A DNA stretch of 64,000 nt from Marthasterias glacialis (lineage: Eukaryota > Echinodermata > Asteroidea > Forcipulatida > Asteriidae): positions 22,206,559 through 22,270,558 of the forward strand of contig OU452222.1 in the NCBI GenBank assembly GCA_911728455.2, in the 5' to 3' direction. The translations under genes were made by a program, and so were the position numbers. The notes beneath the pieces were generated by a model, which was not told the DNA's origin, ran no database searches, and saw only the letters and a program-made list of their open reading frames with translations. Within the stretch, counting starts at the first letter, position 1. Every line of letters begins with the position of its first letter. Below are positions 9,330 through 20,800 of the stretch, piece by piece.

Positions 9330-12290
9330 TGGCCTTAGCCAACCAGATACTAAACACTCAAAGCCAGTTTTGTTTGTCTTCCTTTGGTAGATAGAGGTAT
9401 TGCGTGCTGAGGGAAACCCCCCTAGCATGCAATCCTTTTCATTACATTATAATTATCCATCCGGCTGGAACATACATTACAAACAATGAGTTTCGGCTTC
9501 TGCAGTAGCACACATAATTTTGTATTTCAGTGAATGGAAACATTCAATACTTCTAAGGTTAAAGAGATGTAAGTAATCATATAAAAAACATTGTTATGCC
9601 TGCATATTTATTTGTTTAATTGTTTTTATATATTATTATTGTTATCATTTTTAAAAGTAGTTTGTTTATTTTATTTTGTTTAATTAATTTCTTTTTTTTT
9701 TGGGGGGGGTGCAAAAAGAAGTTCACAATTGTTTTTTAGATGCTCAGATCACACAAACAACATTTATTTGTGACTTCCTTCAAGATTATTTTATTTTATA
9801 TGGAGAGATTTAGAAGGACTACCGTTGTACTATCGACAAATTAAAGCTTTTGAAAATCACAGATTCTACAAAAAAATAAAATTTTAAAATAAGAACAATA
9901 ATATTTACTTTTTTAATTTCTGAATTCTAGTTTCCAATGAACAGAACCCATAAAAAATGTCACATTCTCAAGATTCAACGTCCACTGCTTTTTTTTTCTA
10001 AGATGCAGCTGCTCCCATCACTGATTTCAGAAAATGTAATCTTAACAGTTTGCCCATTATTGGGTCATAGATTCTAGTGCACAAAACCTAGAAATCTGGC
10101 CTAAACCACATGTGCAAAAAAATTCTAAAAAACTGATACCCTTCATGCAGAGACATTTTTTTTCACAGGAATGTCTAGACCTGGTAAAAAGGTCACAAAA
10201 TTATTTAGAAATCCAACTTTTAATAGGGCAGCTCGGGTGATAGGCCAAACCTACAGCACGTTATACTCAAGTCTGCACACAAGAAAAAACAGGTTCTGTC
10301 ACTTTCTATTATTGGATTTTTTACATTGTTAAAAAAAACAATACATTGAATCTCATAAAGCTTAGTAGAAACCACAGTAGTGCAGTACGTAGATTGTTTA
10401 CGTTGCAGGACTGTAGGAATGCAATCAACTGCACAATGCCATTCTCATATCAGTGTAAAACTAGACAAAGTAACTGTTCAGGGCGCTGTACTCCTTTTTA
10501 TATATATTTTTATTTTTTAAGATTTTGACTTCATCGGCTGTACTGGCGCCCCAGTCCGTATATATCATGTATTGGTGCTGTGACCGTAAAATCATGAAAT
10601 GTCAAAATCTCAAAAAGGAGTACAACGCTCCAGTTACTGTGCCTAATCTACCGGTTAAGACCTCTCACATTACAACATAATATTACACTTATGACTCATT
10701 TAATAATTGGATTGAAGACTATGTGAAATGCACAAACCTTACCTCAAAGTTCTCAAACCATGGTCAACCCGAGCTGATCTTGACGTCTGCAGAGAGCCAT
10801 CTGAGGTTGTACCTGTGATGTACAGTGGACTTGTAGTGATGTGCTGGGGCCGGGTAATTGTTACCAGCTCTAGACTGTTTACCACAATAAGCTGCCGCGC
10901 AGAAAGTGGGTTGTACCGGGTACTGCTCCGATTACAACAGAGTAGAATTCAATAACAACGCTTGATTATTATGATGAATGCACAGCTGAATTATTCACAC
11001 ATAGGTATGAGATTCATTTCATGATTGGGCTTTAAATTTTAAGGATATTTTGATGGAAAAATATTGGGACTACTTTTTAGATAAAATTAAAAGCCAGACG
11101 ATGTATTGCACAAGTGGGTAATTCCCCCAGCACGCAATAACGGAATCTAGCATAGACTTGCTTCAAGTCGGGCCTGTGTTACGGACGAGCGTAGTTGCAC
11201 TACACGGCCTTGTAAATGGTGTAAGGCGATAAAGTGTGGACGAAAGTCTTCAGATAAATATTAATGCTTGAAATTAAGGAAATGTTTCAAAGACCCAATA
11301 GAGTAACGCTACTTATTTCGATGCCTAAATCTAAATTAGCCAAAACCGAAACTAATCCCGCTTATGTGCACAAAATCCCGGGGGGACCTTAAAAAAATAA
11401 AATAATGAATAGCAAAAAACTGTAGGCCTATTTTGTCGTTCATTTGAAACACCACATATCAACGCATTCTGCTTAGAGCCATGCATTGTTCCGTGTAGGG
11501 TGGGGGAGACGACAACAAGCAGTGTTCATATCTGAACATGAGAAAACAATTTTCTTCACTTTCTATTTCTATTGTTGGAAGTTTACCCATTGAAAAACAG
11601 TACAGTGTAATACCAAATTTAACTGTTGTAGCTCATTTGAAACTTAAGTTGTAAAAATGTACTCACCTGTCTTCCCATACCATGCTCTGTGATGCATAGC
11701 TGTATAAATCTCCTCTTCTTTGACATTTTAATGCCCTGATTTAAAACTGTACATTGTGTGTACACTTTTATATAAAAAAAATAAAAAAAGCAAAATGTAT
11801 TTTTCGTATGTCATTCCTATTTTGCTGTTTCTTTTTGCTTTTTTGGCTTAGTTTTTGCATGTTAGGCCTAATACAGTAAATCACCTTGAGCATCTTTTAA
11901 GGCGGATTTTGGCGCTATATAAATATTATTCATTAATATGATTATCTCGATTTAATTATTACATCAAAAATCGACAATAAAAACCACCTATCTCTCTTAA
12001 TTAGAAAATAAAGCTGCAAACAAATTGATGACTTCAGTTCAAGTCAGGTGATCTACTCAGTTTAGAACTCTGTTTAATTAAACAAGGATCAAGTAACTAG
12101 ATAGTTTACTAGCAGTAAGTTTACTTGTTTTTTTTTGTAGGATGAGCAAAGTTACTAACTTTCAAAATGAGGCATCGTTGGCTGTTTGAGACGGAGAGAG
12201 TAATTAACTTAAAAAGTAAATTAATGTGTGGAGCACATAATTACATCCGGGTACTTTTGGGCGGACGCGTTCATTGCATATAACAATTAG
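9330..12290. other. Intergenic region with repeat fragments, no supported gene
   Basis: The sequence is AT-rich, with poly-A/T tracts. Two short blocks (10237-10440 and 10735-10835) are repeated in the same order at 29190-29830 and 32099-32195. Around 11870-11925 the sequence 'ggcgctatataaatatt' resembles the 3' tail common in LINE/SINE elements. I see no exon with convincing coding sequence. Confidence 0.4.
10735..10835 (-). repeat. Dispersed ~100-bp repeat, copy 1
   Basis: It contains 'gacgtctgcagagagccatctgaggttgtac' in two parts and is about 85% similar to 32099-32195. On the minus strand both copies end in AG-GTAAG-like donor sequence, so it could be a remnant exon or part of a transposable element. 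The reading frame is short and unrecognised. Confidence 0.4.
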
Positions 12291-12399
12291 CTATACTATT
12301 AAAGCGGTAACTTCGTCATGAAACGCGCCATCTTGGAATTCGAGAGCGCCATCTCGGGTTTTGGGTGTGGTGACTTCCCGGTTTTCTTTGGCAAGATCA

Positions 12400-13370
12400 C
12401 CCTGTCCCAGATCCCGCAAACGGTCGCCCTAACTGCCGTGGTCCGAGACTGGTTGGCTGTTTGAGACGGATCTCTTGACTGGTCGGACTCGGCGGGCTCC
12501 GGTTTAGATGCTGACTTCTGACCCAAAAGAAAAGCATCCGAACTGCCGTGATGCGAGATGTCTGATTGGTTGTTTTAGACGGACCTCCCGATTTGTCCTG
12601 TTCTTGCTGTTTGACCTTGCCATTTGATAGGTCGGCTTCCTTCCCCGGTCTTCGTTGTCCTCCGCGATTTCCCTTTTCTCTTGGTTATTTGTTTTTAATT
12701 TACATTTCTTATTTCTCTGGAATATTGTCTACATATCTTACATCTACATAGGTGATCAGAACATAAGTTGATAACTTTATACTGTCTCTATGTACGGAAA
12801 AACATGCCTGGTTGAGACCACGCATGACCGTTTTCTGTGCATCTGGGTACCATGGTCGGACATGAGATGAACAAGGTAATTCAAAGCCTCAACCCTGACC
12901 TGCACTCGTGAACTCTGCCTTGCAACAAGTAATGACCTTTAGTAAGGGGGGGGGGGTCGAGCCATTTTGTTGGTTGGTTTTGTTCGCTAGTCTTCGCTGT
13001 CCTCCACCATTTCTTAGTTATCTTGGTAAGGTTGTTCTTGTTGTAGTTCTTTGTAAAACATTACCTACTTATCAATCGTGGCTAACAAGGTAGTCCCAAC
13101 ATATGTTTGAAAAGATAACTGAATTGTACATCTCGAGAAAAAAATGCTTGCTTGCGGTAACACTTAATCCATTTTTTTTGCATTGTTGGACTATGGATCA
13201 ATGTCACTGCGGCTGAATTAGGTAATTATCAAAGCCTGACCTTTCACCCACAACAATGCATTCGTGAACGAGAGGATTGGCGGTGATTTTATGACCTTTG
13301 CTCACAACAGGGTACCGACTTGCCATGTAGCGACGTGTCTGATAGGCTGCTTTAGGCAACATTTTTAGTT
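12400..13370. repeat. Degenerate tandem repeats of about 340-380 bp
   Basis: Phrases recur in order: 'ctgattggttgttttagacgg' variants (12450, 12560, 13335), 'cttcg.tgtcctcc.c.atttc' (12640 and 12990), and 'aaggtaattcaaagcct...ctcgtgaac' (12875 and 13220). The copies are well diverged. No gene is supported here. Confidence 0.4.
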
Positions 13371-13373
13371 TAT

Positions 13374-13580
13374 ACTGGTTCCCGGATCCCCACATCGTTT
13401 TCGTTCTGACTGTAATAGGGGCCGGTAGCGGGTAACTAACATTAGCATATATACCTGGCAGATTTCTCCAGGTATATGCTAATTAGATTTAGCATAATAG
13501 GTCTACGTAATCCCATAATGCAATGCGGCCTTTACACATAACAAGACAGACACAGAATCTCGGAATCTCCCATCGTGCAG
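13374..13580 (+). mobile_element. Partial copy of the TIR element found in locus B intron 2
   Basis: It begins with ACTGGTTCCCGG and ends in a segment with 'cccataatgcaatgcggcc', matching the inverted sequence at 59905-60098. Inside is a short palindrome, TATACCTGG..CCAGGTATA (13441-13484), also present in the other copy. The far end of the element is missing. Confidence 0.55.
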
Positions 13581-14767
13581 ACTAACTTTAGTTATTAGAT
13601 GTTCTTCTAAAGTTAGCTTGAATTTTGAAGCTAAGTAGTATTGTGTATCAATTAAAAAAAATTTTTTTGAGAAGCAACACACATAAAATCATTTGCGAAT
13701 TGTGTCTTAATCTGTCTAACTCTTGTCACTCTTTGCCAGAAAAATTAGTAAAAATAATAAATAGAATGGTACAAATAAAATCAATACTTTTGCAAAACAT
13801 GTTAATATTTTGCGGCACCGAATAGTGCCAAATCTTTTTCTCATTTATTTTGAAATTTCAAATAGTCACATTTGTTCGACGACTTGTGGTAAATGTCTGT
13901 TTAGTATCTGCGCTGACGAAACTGGCTGTTAATGTGCAGTACATCTTACTTAGTTTGCATAATATACTTAAATCATATAAGTGACGAAACTGGCTGTTAT
14001 TGTTTCTGAAATTCATTTCTATCAACTAAACGTTTTGACAACTAGCTTACGTAAATTCTTCATATCTTCATGTTACAGTCTCCTCACACATTTTAACAAC
14101 TTCATCTAATTAAAAGAAAAACAAGTATAGGATATAATCAAATGCTGTTGCGAATGAGAAGTCCACTTTTCATAACCGATATTGCAAATAATTTTCTCAG
14201 ATATAAAACTTTAATTCAAATCACGGCAGGCACCTCCTCCAATAATATAGAAAAGGCAATAACTTAACACTTTTTTAATTGTTTGGAGACACCATGCTGA
14301 GGTTTTGAGTCTGCAGTGAATTAACCACGGCTGTTAGACACATCTGTCAACCTCTTTCAGGTACAGCATATTGTGGACTACGCTACAAACTACATTTATT
14401 CTAAAATGCTACTCCTATAATAAGACTACATAATGGCCTGTAGCGGCTCATCTAGATTACATCATATTAGAGCTTGAATCTGTACCTGTACCAATATATC
14501 AATAATCTTATTTAGTTTCCAACTCTGCAAAATATACTCAAATCAACCGTAGTGATACGAACATAACATATCACGTCAACGTTATAAAAGAAACACGATA
14601 TAATGTGTGAAAGGCCCATATTGATGGCTATAAGATCATCTCTATAATATTTAAGGTGAGGTGAACGTAATCATGTTTTATATACATTTCTTCATTCGTG
14701 AAGTCCAACTCAAATATAAACCTTTATTACTTTCTCAAAATATTACAGATAATCAAAAAGAAACTCT

Positions 14768-14935
14768 AATTATTTGTGTTTTTTCCCCTACAGCGATATG
14801 TATTAAGCATTTTCGCGGATTTGAATCCCATAAGAGTATTATGCCTGTGGATTCTTTTCATAGGACTCGGGAAAGTACCGAGTATACCTTGCTTAACACA
14901 TTGGAGTATGGGTAAGAAACACAAATAATATTCTT
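14768..14935. repeat. Palindromic pair of SINE tails
   Basis: The ends 'attatttgtgttt' and 'aaacacaaataat' are inverted, each next to a 'tgt.ttaagca' or 'tgcttaacaca' word. The centre holds a degraded tRNA-like 'ggatttgaatccc'. The same tail sequence occurs twice in direct orientation at 38545-38880. It is best explained as two opposed copies of one tRNA-derived SINE family. Confidence 0.4.
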
Positions 14936-15845
14936 TATCTCCGAAGCAATCCAACATTAAGAAACTCGTAGTAAGCACGATCTTTTGTTTACACGTGTCT
15001 CACATTTTGAATGAAGTAATCGAAGTAATTTATAAAGTCAAACAACAGAACTTTATCAAATTACTCACAAAATCTGAAGAGAATCACGACAAATTTTCTG
15101 CACACGGTGTGATCGAAACATAACGGACTACACCAACCCCGTACATGTATGTTACCAAATACTATGTTACAAGCAAGTTTACTAAGGCCCTTTACACGCA
15201 TATATAACAGTTGTTTTTTAAATCACAAGTGTCGTGTTCTTAAAAATATCACACAAAGAAACGCCTTAAAAAAGATGACCATTTTGACCCACTGTAATTC
15301 TGCACAGCAAGAATGTGGGCTTGTATTTATGGTTGTATAATCATTAAGTGCACAATAGTTACCGCAGTGGTTCTCTACATGCATAATTTTTCTTGTTTTT
15401 CTAATCTCTTGCAAATGACTACATTAATCTAATCGAAACGTTAAGAACAAACCAGACGGCTCTTCTCAGATCCAATAAAAACTTCAGTAACGTAAATATT
15501 TTTTACATCGCTGTACCCGCAAAAATAACAAGACATATATAATATCACCATGCAGACCATATAAATATTGTCAACAATTCTTATAAAAAGCCGCCAAACA
15601 AAACAAAATATTGTCAAATAATTCTTATAAAAAGCCGCCAAACAAAACAGAATAGGGCAGTGTAAAATGTATGTGACCTTTTTTTCAATCAAATAGAATA
15701 ATACAGAATTAATTCTTCGAAATACGACTTGTTCATAATTACATTTTGTGCGTCATTATATTTTTTTATAAAGGTAATTTTGTTATCAATATATGACTAA
15801 ATTTATTTGTCCGAAAATGGAATTGCGTTAAGGTCCTATAAGTTC

Positions 15846-16013
15846 AGGGGTGGATTTCACAAAAATAGTCCTAACTTAGGACTAGTTCTACCTTATGATT
15901 AGCCCTATAGGATGAGTAACCGGTCTTAACTTATAGGGCCCTATAAGTTAGGACCGGTTACTCATCCTAACTTGAGATAAGACTAGTCCTAGCGCCTTGT
16001 GAAATCCACCCCT
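15846..16013. mobile_element. Palindromic MITE, 168 bp
   Basis: The terminal inverted repeat AGGGGTGGATTTCACA / TGTGAAATCCACCCCT is exact. Most of the interior is also self-complementary, with TAAGTTAGGACCGGTTACTC facing its inverse across a central GGGCCC. There is no coding capacity. It lies immediately beside a second palindromic element. Confidence 0.8.
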
Positions 16014-16015
16014 AG

Positions 16016-16234
16016 AAAAATTCCCCCCAGTCACCACACAGTGGAACTTCTATATGAACACTGTGTTCACATAGTAGCCATACTGTGCACTCAATGGTCA
16101 CACTGTGACCACACTGTGTTCTCTATGTGTGACACTATGAATTTGGAACAAATTCACAAGTGTCCCCTGTGTGGTCATAGTGTGAACACTATGACCACAC
16201 AGAGAACACAGTGTGGTGACAGGGGGAAATTTTC
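16016..16234. mobile_element. Second palindromic MITE-like element, ~219 bp, rich in ACACTGTG words
   Basis: The ends are 'aaaattccccc.agtcaccacac' and 'gtgtggtgacagggggaaatttt'. The interior is a run of short palindromes (CACACTGTG, TCATAGTGTGAACACTATGA). It has no transposase. It adjoins the previous MITE with only a few bases between them. Confidence 0.7.
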
Positions 16235-16860
16235 CTAAGAGCACACCCGGACAAAAATCTTTACAGGAAGTGGCGCAGATCTATAGTGTTTTATTGAAGA
16301 ATAACTGCTGCAGTTTATTATATACATAATTAAAATATTATAATTACCAAGTCAGTTTATTTTCAAAACTTGATATAGAATATCTACATTTATTTAGTCG
16401 GTTGATAGAGATTATAAATTTTGACACTAGGGTCGAGTATTAAGCACTTTGTTACTTATCATGTGTCTTGTAGGTTGTTATAAATGTGTGTCTGAATTGA
16501 ACTGAATAACCAACCTCACCACTAATGTTTAAAGTTAAGCAGTGATATCTGAACGTACTGGCTTGGTCTGAAACTCAAATAAAGTCCAAACAAGGTCAAT
16601 CTATTACTTAGATTTAGAAAAGAAAAAAAATAGGAGAAAACAAAAATCTTATCAAATACAACGCAAGACATTTTTATCTTTCATCTCGCGGTATAACTTT
16701 TGAAGAACCTCGTATTTTAATACGCTGGTTTTTCCAGTAAGAATTTTGGATGACTATTGCCAATATTTATAAACAATGTTGTCATCTCATTGATTTACTG
16801 ATACTTTACATCAACACAATTGATGCATTAGTTATACGGTACTTCTAACTTTAAAAACCT

Positions 16861-17805
16861 TCAGAATACCTTTATCCCAATGATATCCCTTACGAGATCG
16901 AGCAATTCTTGACAAATTTCCAGGGCTCTACTGGCTTGAAAGTCCTGATATGTTTGTCCACTTGTCTTAGAGTTAGGATTGCCAGGTTGGCGTGGTTTGC
17001 TGAAGTCACAACCAAGACGAATCAAGTCACCAACTCGAGTCAACACATCCCTTGACGTCACATCTCGGTGCTGACAGACTGTCCGTGCAAGAGACGTCAA
17101 GTCATTACTGTTCATATCAAGATCACCGTCCAGACTGTACTGAGCTGCTTTGAGAGCCATTTCTGCTGCTTGATGGATCTGAAAGGCAATCCACTGAACT
17201 TGGGTAGGCAAGTCTTCATATGTTTTTTCAGCAATGTGAAAATGCTCTTCAGCTTGTCGGAACCATAACCGTGCGCTGTGCGAATGTTTGGTATATTTGC
17301 TAGATGAAGGTGTACCGAAGAAAGTTGCGTCGTGTTTTCTTTTTCCATTTCGATTGGTATTAGATTTGCTGAACGAAGGTGGAACGAAGCCAGTTGAGTA
17401 GTTTTCTCTCGTTCCATATCGACGACTCTGATGATATTTTTGGTACTTCCTTTGATAGTCTTTGGCGTCTTCTCCGTCCCTCCTGGCATCCTCCTCCCAT
17501 TGGGAATAATTCTCTTTGTACTGGAATCCGTTTTCATGTCTTTCAATTTCTGCTTTTAGGAACTTAAATGCTTCGTTCGCAATTGTTTCCCTGCCAGGGT
17601 TCTTGTCTGGATGCCACTTACGGTACAGACGCTTAATAGCTCTTTGTCTCTCTTCTTCTGGTAACTCGAAGACTTCCTTTAGTTCCTGCTTAATTTTTTC
17701 ACGATAATTCTCGAAAATATCTGGCAGGGACTCATCAAATGGGGCAAGGGGTACTTCAGCTGATGGGTCGCCAGTGAAGGAAACAACTGTCATGTCAGGT
17801 TTTTC
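16861..17805 (-). CDS. Locus C DnaJ-HEPN segment downstream of the in-frame stop
   Basis: The segment is in the same frame as the upstream sacsin exon and separated from it only by one TAA. From the first ATG (17793) it would give 310 residues. DnaJ helix II and the loop are seen at about residues 45-85, with HPD at 61-63. HEPN runs from about 173 (ARLWFRQAEEHF) to 305. The frame is intact and close to locus B 42100-43110. It could be a dead tail, a readthrough extension, or a separate small protein if another promoter or internal initiation exists. The ATG context is not notable. Its intactness suggests the stop is recent or that this part is still used. Confidence 0.8.
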   Translation of the reverse strand, partial: EKPDMTVVSFTGDPSAEVPLAPFDESLPDIFENYREKIKQELKEVFELPEEERQRAIKRLYRKWHPDKNPGRETIANEAFKFLKAEIERHENGFQYKENYSQWEEDARRDGEDAKDYQRKYQKYHQSRRYGTRENYSTGFVPPSFSKSNTNRNGKRKHDATFFGTPSSSKYTKHSHSARLWFRQAEEHFHIAEKTYEDLPTQVQWIAFQIHQAAEMALKAAQYSLDGDLDMNSNDLTSLARTVCQHRDVTSRDVLTRVGDLIRLGCDFSKPRQPGNPNSKTSGQTYQDFQASRALEICQELLDLVRDIIGIKVF

Positions 17806-20800
17806 TTAGGGTCGAAGGAACTTATACAATGCTGTTACCTTTACAATGATGGATTCTTTGAGCCCGATGTCGATTTTGTATTGCTTAGACAACCTAGCAG
17901 ACTCATCAATTTCGCCAATCTGTTCGATAATTTTGGCATAAATTATCTCAGTAGGATCGTCTGTTGGGTGTTCTGACTCTAGATTCAACAATTTTGAAGA
18001 TCCCGAAGCAGTGTTCTCATCCGCTCCTTGAACATCTTCCAAGGAACGCTCGTATCCTACAACCTCCCCTCCATAGAGCCGGTTGCATGGATCTTGGTCA
18101 AGAAGTTGTGTTCTATCTCTTGGAATAACAGTCCCCAAGCAATAAGTTTGGTTATTTAACGAGCCCCGTGGATTGGTATCGTACTCTGGAATGTCCGACT
18201 TGCATAGGACTTCATTCATTCCATTAGGATTTTCACAGTCAAGAGCATTTTGTAGGATACAAAGGTGTTTTGAGTCCAGCAAATCTTCTATCAGAGCACC
18301 ACAACACCGTGCAATACAATTGAAGGTTAAACTTCTTATCTTTGTGCGAGGGCACAAGTGCTCCAAGTATACTGTTGTGTCGTCTTTGTTAAAGTATGCT
18401 GGCACTGAAGACGGTCTACTTGTTATTAATGTTCCCTTCGAATCATACAAGCCAAGTTTCAGTTTAGTCTTGCAGCAAAAGTTACTGAACTTCTGAAGAC
18501 TTTTAATGCTCTTCGTTTGATCTGCGTCTGGTGGTTTATCTTGTTGATGCTGAATAAGTCTAAGCAGCACGCGTGTCATCTCCACTGAAGTCACCATCCT
18601 CGTGATATGTTCTAGATAGGGACAATGTTGTCCAGCTGGGCAATCTTCATTATCTTGGTGGACATTTTCATGCATCTCATTCCCCAGATTTTTAGGACGT
18701 AATGATTCAGGAAGAAGCTCAATAAGACTCACCTCTTCATCGACACCAAAACCACATTGCTTGAGAGAAATCAAAAACTCTTTGTCAGTTGACGCCAGCC
18801 TCATTTGATCCATCAGATGTGGGTCTGCGTAATACAGAAGTGAAGCTTCCCTCAGAAGATTGCTTGAACTTGGAAGGTACAGCTCAGTGACTGTTATTTT
18901 GCATTTACCTTCTGTATCCCCAAGTAATGTGAAAAGAAGTCTCACAGCACTCAGGACTGTGTTGCTCTCATTTGGATCAAGACATTCGTCTTTGCATTCT
19001 GTCTTTATAGTTGATAAAACTCCGGCCAGCTGATCAAAAGTACAACTTTCTTCAGCTCCGAGAAACCGATGGAGATCATCAAATGCTGATAACTCCCTCG
19101 GTGCCTTGTATAAGTATGGACTTAGACCTTTTTCAGCGTGGTCCATCATGTTAAACACCAACTGATAGGCTCTGACGAGGACTTTCCCTCCATCTACCAA
19201 GCAGAGAGGAGTGTGGTGTAAACGGCGATGCAATTCCTTCCCATGCTCTTTTATATTGTCTTGAAGGTACTTGAAAATCTTTGACATGACCCTCTTAAAT
19301 TTATTTCTCACTTTGGATGGCAGTGTGTCTTCCTTGTGGATAGCATTCTTTTCAAACATACAACAACAAACTTGTTGGATGTGACTTAGTGCTTTATCGA
19401 TAACAACTGTGTTTTGAATTCCAAGACAATCATGCATATGAAGTCTGTGCTTTAGGGATTTGTCTGAAGGTATCGACCAACTCGGTAGAAGCTTAGCAAC
19501 TGACCAAACAAGTTCTACGTATTTTTCAGGCATTGATCCTCGATAAGCAATGAATGGATGCAGGTCTCTGCCATCTGATACAGCAGGATGAATGTCGATC
19601 AGGTCTTGCTTTATTGGAACTGAAGGAATAAACGTGATCTCTGCTATTCCACGCAGGAAAGTTGCATCAAGTAGGCTCGTATTTAGCTCCAGTTCAACTG
19701 TAAGAAGTTTTGAGGTTTTGCACAGCTTCTCAAGTTGGGTGCCGGTGTTCGGTGCTTTTGCCTTTGATTCTATTATCCTGGCAAACTCGACAAACAACTC
19801 TTTAGTCACTTGAACATGAAGACCAAGTCTGGATAGGAAGTATTTCAGTGGTCTCATCGATTCAGGTAGCCATTTATTTGGATCAATCATGGCTTTGAAG
19901 ACTGCATTCTCTGGATCAAAGAAATACTCTACAGTTCTTAATGTACCTTGTCCATCAGGAATGAATGGGATTTGAGAAAGCCTCATAATAATAGTCGTTT
20001 GAACATTGTCTAAGGCATGACGCAATACTTTGTCTTCAATGTTCTTCAGGTGTGAAACCTTGGACTCCAGGGTGAGCATGTTGAAACTTGGAAGAATGAA
20101 CTTTAAGTAAACATCGGCATGTGTGATGGGAGAGATAGCAAGTTTAGCATAAATCAAGTTCAAGTGCCGACTAGGATTCAGGAAAACACAATTCATGTGT
20201 TGCATCCATGTTGCAGCCTCAACAGCTAATACACTATAGCCTTCAATTGTATGGAAGTGTTGGTAGGACTGAAGGCTGGTCATCTTCCCATCGGGTAGTT
20301 TGAAAAGTGACAACATTTTTATTGTCTTTATGTTGTCCACGGATAACGAGTCACATCCTTCTTGCAAATACTGGAGCAAGGTTTCACACTCAAAGGATGA
20401 AAGATCTCCAATTTTACTGTCTGTGTCCAACATAAACTTAATCACATCTACAACACACTCTTGCTTGGTAGGCAGGGCTAAGTAGTTCTCCAAAAGTTCT
20501 TTTGAAAGAGAAAGTGGAAGTGGCATAAACTCCACAGTAAGTTCTGGAACACCCAACTTCTGCAGCACTTTGGTAACTCTTCCACGGAATGTTCCGTCAC
20601 TGAAACCATGAAGGAGCAGTAGTGTTTTCGATATTTTAGGTGATACCAGTTTCCCTGACGTAGTAGGGATTAACGGCCATTCTTGGATGGGTTGTAGACA
20701 TGACTGTGAGTTTTCTTTGGTTGTTTCACTGCAAATGAACTCCCACACGTTTCTCATCCATGATGTAGACGGGTGCCCATTCTCAAGGGGTGTCCAATCT

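Larger units (their letters stand above)
14100..16850. other. Downstream flank of locus C, paralogous to locus B downstream flank
   Basis: Several blocks align in order with 38170-42050: 'gcaggcacctcctcc' (14226 and 38288), 'gcttgaatctgtacctgt' (14470 and 38922), and 'acattttgtgcgtcattat' (15743 and 41831). It holds no gene. Possible polyadenylation signals for locus C on the minus strand are AATAAA at 16290-16295 and 16314-16319, about 540-570 bp after the DnaJ-HEPN stop. Confidence 0.5.

Noticed and set aside
8933..9357. Two overlapping minus-strand frames of 19-residue repeats
   Set aside because: They arise only because the 57-bp minisatellite unit is a multiple of three; composition is that of the repeat and there is no conserved protein.
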